From NCBI GenBank assembly GCA_013154225.1, contig JAADCW010000130.1:1-24545 (forward strand): DNA of 24,545 nucleotides, read 5' to 3'. Position numbers and translations under genes: made by a program. Below the pieces are notes generated by a model. That model was not told the origin of the DNA. It made no database searches and saw nothing but the letters and a program-made list of their open reading frames with translations. Of the stretch, positions 22,088 to 24,545 are shown piece by piece. Source of the DNA: Chloroflexota bacterium (GTDB taxonomy: Bacteria > Chloroflexota > Anaerolineae > Anaerolineales > DRMV01). How positions within the stretch are numbered: position 1 is the stretch's first letter; each line of letters starts with the position of its first letter.

Positions 22088-23190
22088 AGCAGCGCGGTTG
22101 TGGATGCGCGTTTTTCCTTGCTTTGAGCCTCGCGTTGATCGTGGGGTTGGCGGCCTGGCTGGTGCCGGCCAGGGCTCAGGCGGCTTTTGGCGAGCCCTCG
22201 CCCAACCTTTCTGCCTGGGAGCGTTGGCGGTTGAGCTTCACGCTGTTGACTTCAGCGCGTGAACTGACCACGCCAAACCCCACCACCGCGGGCAAAACCT
22301 TTGTCATCTCGCCTGGCGAAAACGCCGCGGTGATTGCCCAGCATTTGCAGGCCGCGGGCATTATCCCCGATGCCGAAGCCTGGCTGGCTTACCTGCGTTA
22401 CAAGGGCTGGGATACGGCCTTGCAAGCGGGTCGCTTCCGCTTTGATGCGCCCCTTACGCCCATGACCCTGGTGCAGGTGCTCAAGAAGCGGCCTGAAACC
22501 GATGCCGTGCTGGTGGTGTTGCCGGGATGGCGGCGTGAGGAAATTGCCGCGGCATTGCCTTCCAGTGGGTTGCGGTTGTCGCCCGAAGATTTCCTCGCCG
22601 CGACCGCGATAGCCGAGCAGGTCACGTTGCCCTTTGCCGTGCCGCCTACGGCTACGCTGGAAGGTTTCCTCTTACCAGGTAAATATGTTCTCCCTCGCGA
22701 CGCGGGCACGCCGATTTTGCTCGACGCCATGCTCACGCGAGCATATCAGTGGTTTTCGCCGCAATGGCAGCAGGAGGTCCGCAACCAGGGGCTTACGCCT
22801 TATCAGGCGCTGATTTTGGCTTCCATTGTGCAGCGCGAAACCAAGGTGGCGGATGAAATGCCCCTTATCGCGGCTGTGTATCTCAACCGTTTGCGCCGCG
22901 GTATGCCCCTGGAGGCCGACCCTACGGTGCAATATGCTTTGGGCAAGCCAGGCCGCTGGTGGCCTTCGCCCTTGAGCGCCGAAGATCTGAAGGTGGATTC
23001 GCCTTACAACACCTATCTGCATCCCGGATTGCCGCCTTCGCCCATTGCCAACCCTGGCCTGGAAGCAATCCAGGCCGTTGCCACTGCGCCGCAGACCGAT
23101 TACCTCTTTTTCCGAGCCAAGTGCGATGGTTCCGGGCGGCACGAGTTCGCCCGAACTTTTCAGCAACATCTTCAAAATGCGTGTCCATAA
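22084..23190 (+). CDS. mltG: Endolytic murein transglycosylase, MltG (YceG-like)
   Basis: 368 aa. Membrane-anchored enzyme that cuts nascent peptidoglycan glycan strands. The N-terminal helix (about 9-28) follows a short RGCGC stretch. A LysM-like region (about 70-135) with SPGENAAVIAQHLQAAGII precedes the YceG core. The core has LEGFLLPGKYVL (192-203), LILASIVQRETK (243-254) with E252 as the likely catalytic Glu, AAVYLNRLRRGMPLEADPTVQYAL, and SPYNTYLHPGLPPSPIANPG. The ATG at 22084 overlaps the ruvX stop (ATGA), the best start; the upstream in-frame extension lies over ruvX. The ruvX-mltG pairing fits a house-keeping cell-wall role. Confidence 0.93.
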   Translation: MKQRGCGCAFFLALSLALIVGLAAWLVPARAQAAFGEPSPNLSAWERWRLSFTLLTSARELTTPNPTTAGKTFVISPGENAAVIAQHLQAAGIIPDAEAWLAYLRYKGWDTALQAGRFRFDAPLTPMTLVQVLKKRPETDAVLVVLPGWRREEIAAALPSSGLRLSPEDFLAATAIAEQVTLPFAVPPTATLEGFLLPGKYVLPRDAGTPILLDAMLTRAYQWFSPQWQQEVRNQGLTPYQALILASIVQRETKVADEMPLIAAVYLNRLRRGMPLEADPTVQYALGKPGRWWPSPLSAEDLKVDSPYNTYLHPGLPPSPIANPGLEAIQAVATAPQTDYLFFRAKCDGSGRHEFARTFQQHLQNACP

Positions 23191-23212
23191 TTTTGTTTCA
23201 AGGAGCCAATGC

Positions 23213-24046
23213 ATGGAGATGACGCTTCCCACGCTGGATATTTTGCCGGTCAAGGACATTGTTCCCCACGAGTATCATGACGAACAACGGGCTTATCCGT
23301 TGATGGAGCGCCTGCGTGAACACGGCGTGCTGCGCAACCCGCCCATTGTGACGCCTTTTCACGATGGCAGTGGGCGGTACATGATTTTGGACGGCACCAA
23401 TCGGCTTATGGCCGTCAAAATGTTAGGCATTCCCCACATCATCACCCAGGTTGTGGAACCTGATGCGCCAGGGCTTTCGTTGCGGACGTGGAATCACGTG
23501 GTTTGGGGGGTGTCTTCGGAGGACCTGCTGGCCGCGTTGAAGGAAACCCTGCCCGGCCTGCGGCCTTCGGTTTCGCTGGCTTTGAGCATCGCGGCCCTGC
23601 ACGAGCGGAAACTGCTCCTGGTGTTGAGTTTGCCCGATGGACGGGTGTTTTCCGTGCCGGCGATTTCCGACCAGGTAGAAATGCTGGATATGCTCAACGC
23701 GGCTGTCGCGGCCTATAAAGGCATGGCTTCCTTTGACCGCACAGGCGAGCATGATGCGCAGGTGCTCAAGTCGCTGTATCCGGAGATTAGCGGTGTGGTG
23801 ATTTTCCCGCCGTTCAAAGTGCGCGAAGTGCAGGAGCTGGTTTCGGCAGGGCATCTCTTCCCGCCAGGAATTACGCGCTTCATCGTGGCTCCGCGGGCTC
23901 TGCGGGTGAATTACCCCTTGGAAGAACTCGCATCTGACGCGCCGCTGGAGGCAAAGCGTGAACGCCTTCAGGCCTGGTTGAAGGAACGCTTGGCCGCCAA
24001 AGGCGTGCGTTATTACGCAGAGCCTACGGTGTTGTACGACGACTAA
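23213..24046 (+). CDS. ParB-fold protein resembling free-serine kinases (SbnI/SerK-like)
   Basis: 277 aa. The N-terminal 100 residues have a ParB/Srx-like fold: LDILPVKDIVPHE (E20), NPPIVTPF, then GRYMILDGTNRLMAVKMLGI, matching the DGxHR-type ParB motif with Asn for His. The layout, with a His-Glu pair in place of the usual ParB first box, resembles SbnI and archaeal SerK, ParB-like enzymes that phosphorylate free L-serine using ADP/ATP. By eye E20 sits where those enzymes have their catalytic Glu. The C-terminal 170 residues show no helix-turn-helix I can recognise, arguing against a chromosome-partition ParB. AAGGAG seven nt before ATG 23213 fixes the start. It follows mltG by 22 nt. Assignment as a kinase is inference. 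Confidence 0.65.
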   Translation: MEMTLPTLDILPVKDIVPHEYHDEQRAYPLMERLREHGVLRNPPIVTPFHDGSGRYMILDGTNRLMAVKMLGIPHIITQVVEPDAPGLSLRTWNHVVWGVSSEDLLAALKETLPGLRPSVSLALSIAALHERKLLLVLSLPDGRVFSVPAISDQVEMLDMLNAAVAAYKGMASFDRTGEHDAQVLKSLYPEISGVVIFPPFKVREVQELVSAGHLFPPGITRFIVAPRALRVNYPLEELASDAPLEAKRERLQAWLKERLAAKGVRYYAEPTVLYDD

Positions 24047-24079
24047 ACCAGCCGCATTTGCTCCAATTTATGCTTTTGT

Positions 24080-24124
24080 GCTGCGTTTCGTGCTTTTGAC
24101 CTTGGGTTGAGCACGAAGCGCAGC
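24080..24124. repeat. Long hairpin between convergent genes
   Basis: A 14-position stem (24080-24093 with 24111-24124, one G-T pair on the plus strand) with a 17-nt loop. It lies between the convergent ends of the ParB-fold gene and the nucleotidyltransferase gene. Neither side is followed by a proper T-run, so if it terminates transcription it is not a standard intrinsic terminator. TGCTTTTG occurs twice at 24071 and 24091. Confidence 0.55.
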
Positions 24125-24185
24125 GCGCCGCGCTTGGGAAGCGCCTTTGCCTTGTTGTTTCCCGCCCAGGCGTGCGGGGCCGTAA

Positions 24186-24545
24186 TTAGCTTTGATGCTC
24201 GGCAAGCCAGCGTCGGGCAAAGGCGAGGGCTTCTTCGGGGGTGTGAATTTCGCCCGCGGCCTGGGCTTCGCGGAGGGCTTCCAGCAACGCGCCGACCGTG
24301 GGGCCGGGGTCAAGCCCCAACTGTTGCATCACGTCATGCCCCGAGAGCAGGGGCGGCGGCGTGACCACGGATTCGCGTTGTTCCCACCAGCCTTCCAGCA
24401 GGGTGCGGATGGTTTCCAGATGGGCTTGCCAAAAATCATGGGGGAGGGTGTGGCCGTAGGTTGCCAGCACGTCAGCCAGGGAGAGCAGGCAAATATCCAC
24501 GCCGGCTTCGCCTGTGTCGCGGAAGAAGCGATACACCGCGCGGCG
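24186..24545 (-). CDS. C-terminal part of tRNA nucleotidyltransferase/poly(A) polymerase-family protein (5' part beyond the window)
   Basis: 119 codons plus stop are visible; the gene runs off the right edge, so the reading frame has no start here. The end of the protein contains PPPLLSGHDVMQQLGLDPGP followed by GALLEALREAQAAGEIHTPEEAL, the classic C-terminal signature of CCA-adding/poly(A)-polymerase class II nucleotidyltransferases (tRNA-binding tail region). RRAVYRFFRDTGEAG upstream fits the body/neck helices. The nucleotidyltransferase head with its DxD residues is outside. These enzymes add or repair the tRNA 3' CCA end. Convergent with the ParB-fold gene. Confidence 0.85.
   Translation of the reverse strand, partial: RRAVYRFFRDTGEAGVDICLLSLADVLATYGHTLPHDFWQAHLETIRTLLEGWWEQRESVVTPPPLLSGHDVMQQLGLDPGPTVGALLEALREAQAAGEIHTPEEALAFARRWLAEHQS

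Noticed and set aside
22831..22842. MltG has Gln250 where many homologues have Glu (VQRE instead of VEKE), suggesting an inactive enzyme
   Set aside because: As far as I recall, MltG homologues in other phyla also carry VQxE, and the second Glu (E252) is retained, so loss of activity is not supported.
24068..24313. Separate 81-codon minus-strand gene
   Set aside because: Its first half is the nucleotidyltransferase gene read out of frame and there is no ribosome-binding site; only the part after the stop is of possible interest and is listed as a finding.

Overview
The window looks like chromosomal DNA of a GC-rich bacterium, most likely a member of the Chloroflexota (Anaerolineae-like). I infer this from the mix of gene families (a complete LIV transporter with a Thr/Ala/Pro/Glu-rich lipoprotein linker, a non-phage baseplate-J-like membrane protein, a bifunctional Rel protein, single-domain VKOR) and from GC-biased codon use. 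It cannot be proven without a database search. I see no tRNA, rRNA, CRISPR, insertion sequence or phage structural module. Almost all of the sequence is coding.

Layout. (1) 1-5.6 kb, minus strand: a branched-chain/neutral amino-acid ABC transporter in the order livK, livH, livM, livG, livF, followed by a CBS-CBS-ACT sensor protein. A hairpin with a U-run sits between livK and livH, and an extended -10 promoter with a palindrome near the predicted transcription start sits before livK. (2) 5.65-14.57 kb, minus strand: a tightly packed set of seven genes: scpA, a DUF255 thioredoxin-domain protein, uridine kinase, a VTT/DedA-like membrane protein, an M20 peptidase, a large sensor histidine kinase and its OmpR-type response regulator. 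It starts at a TGATATAAT box that nearly abuts the scpA start codon and ends at a 15-bp perfect terminator. (3) 14.6-17.7 kb, plus strand, divergent from scpA: relA/spoT, VKOR, and a small cysteine protein with a poly-Asp tail, closed by a GNRA-loop terminator. (4) 17.86-20.04 kb, plus strand: a prolyl-tRNA-synthetase-like protein and thymidine kinase, then a terminator. (5) 20.15-24.05 kb, plus strand: an apparently leaderless operon with a baseplate-J-like membrane protein, ruvX, mltG and a ParB-fold protein resembling free-serine kinases. (6) The right edge holds the 3' end of a convergent CCA-adding enzyme/poly(A) polymerase-family gene.

The most notable item is the ProRS-like protein. 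Its editing (INS/YbaK) and anticodon-binding domains are well preserved, but class II motifs 2 and 3 are gone: the motif-3 arginine aligns with a tryptophan. It looks like a pseudo-synthetase, perhaps a tRNA-Pro-directed trans-editing or regulatory factor. Other points worth checking are two promoters placed so close to start codons that the mRNAs should be leaderless, the acidic cysteine mini-protein beside VKOR, and the transporter-linked CBS-ACT sensor.
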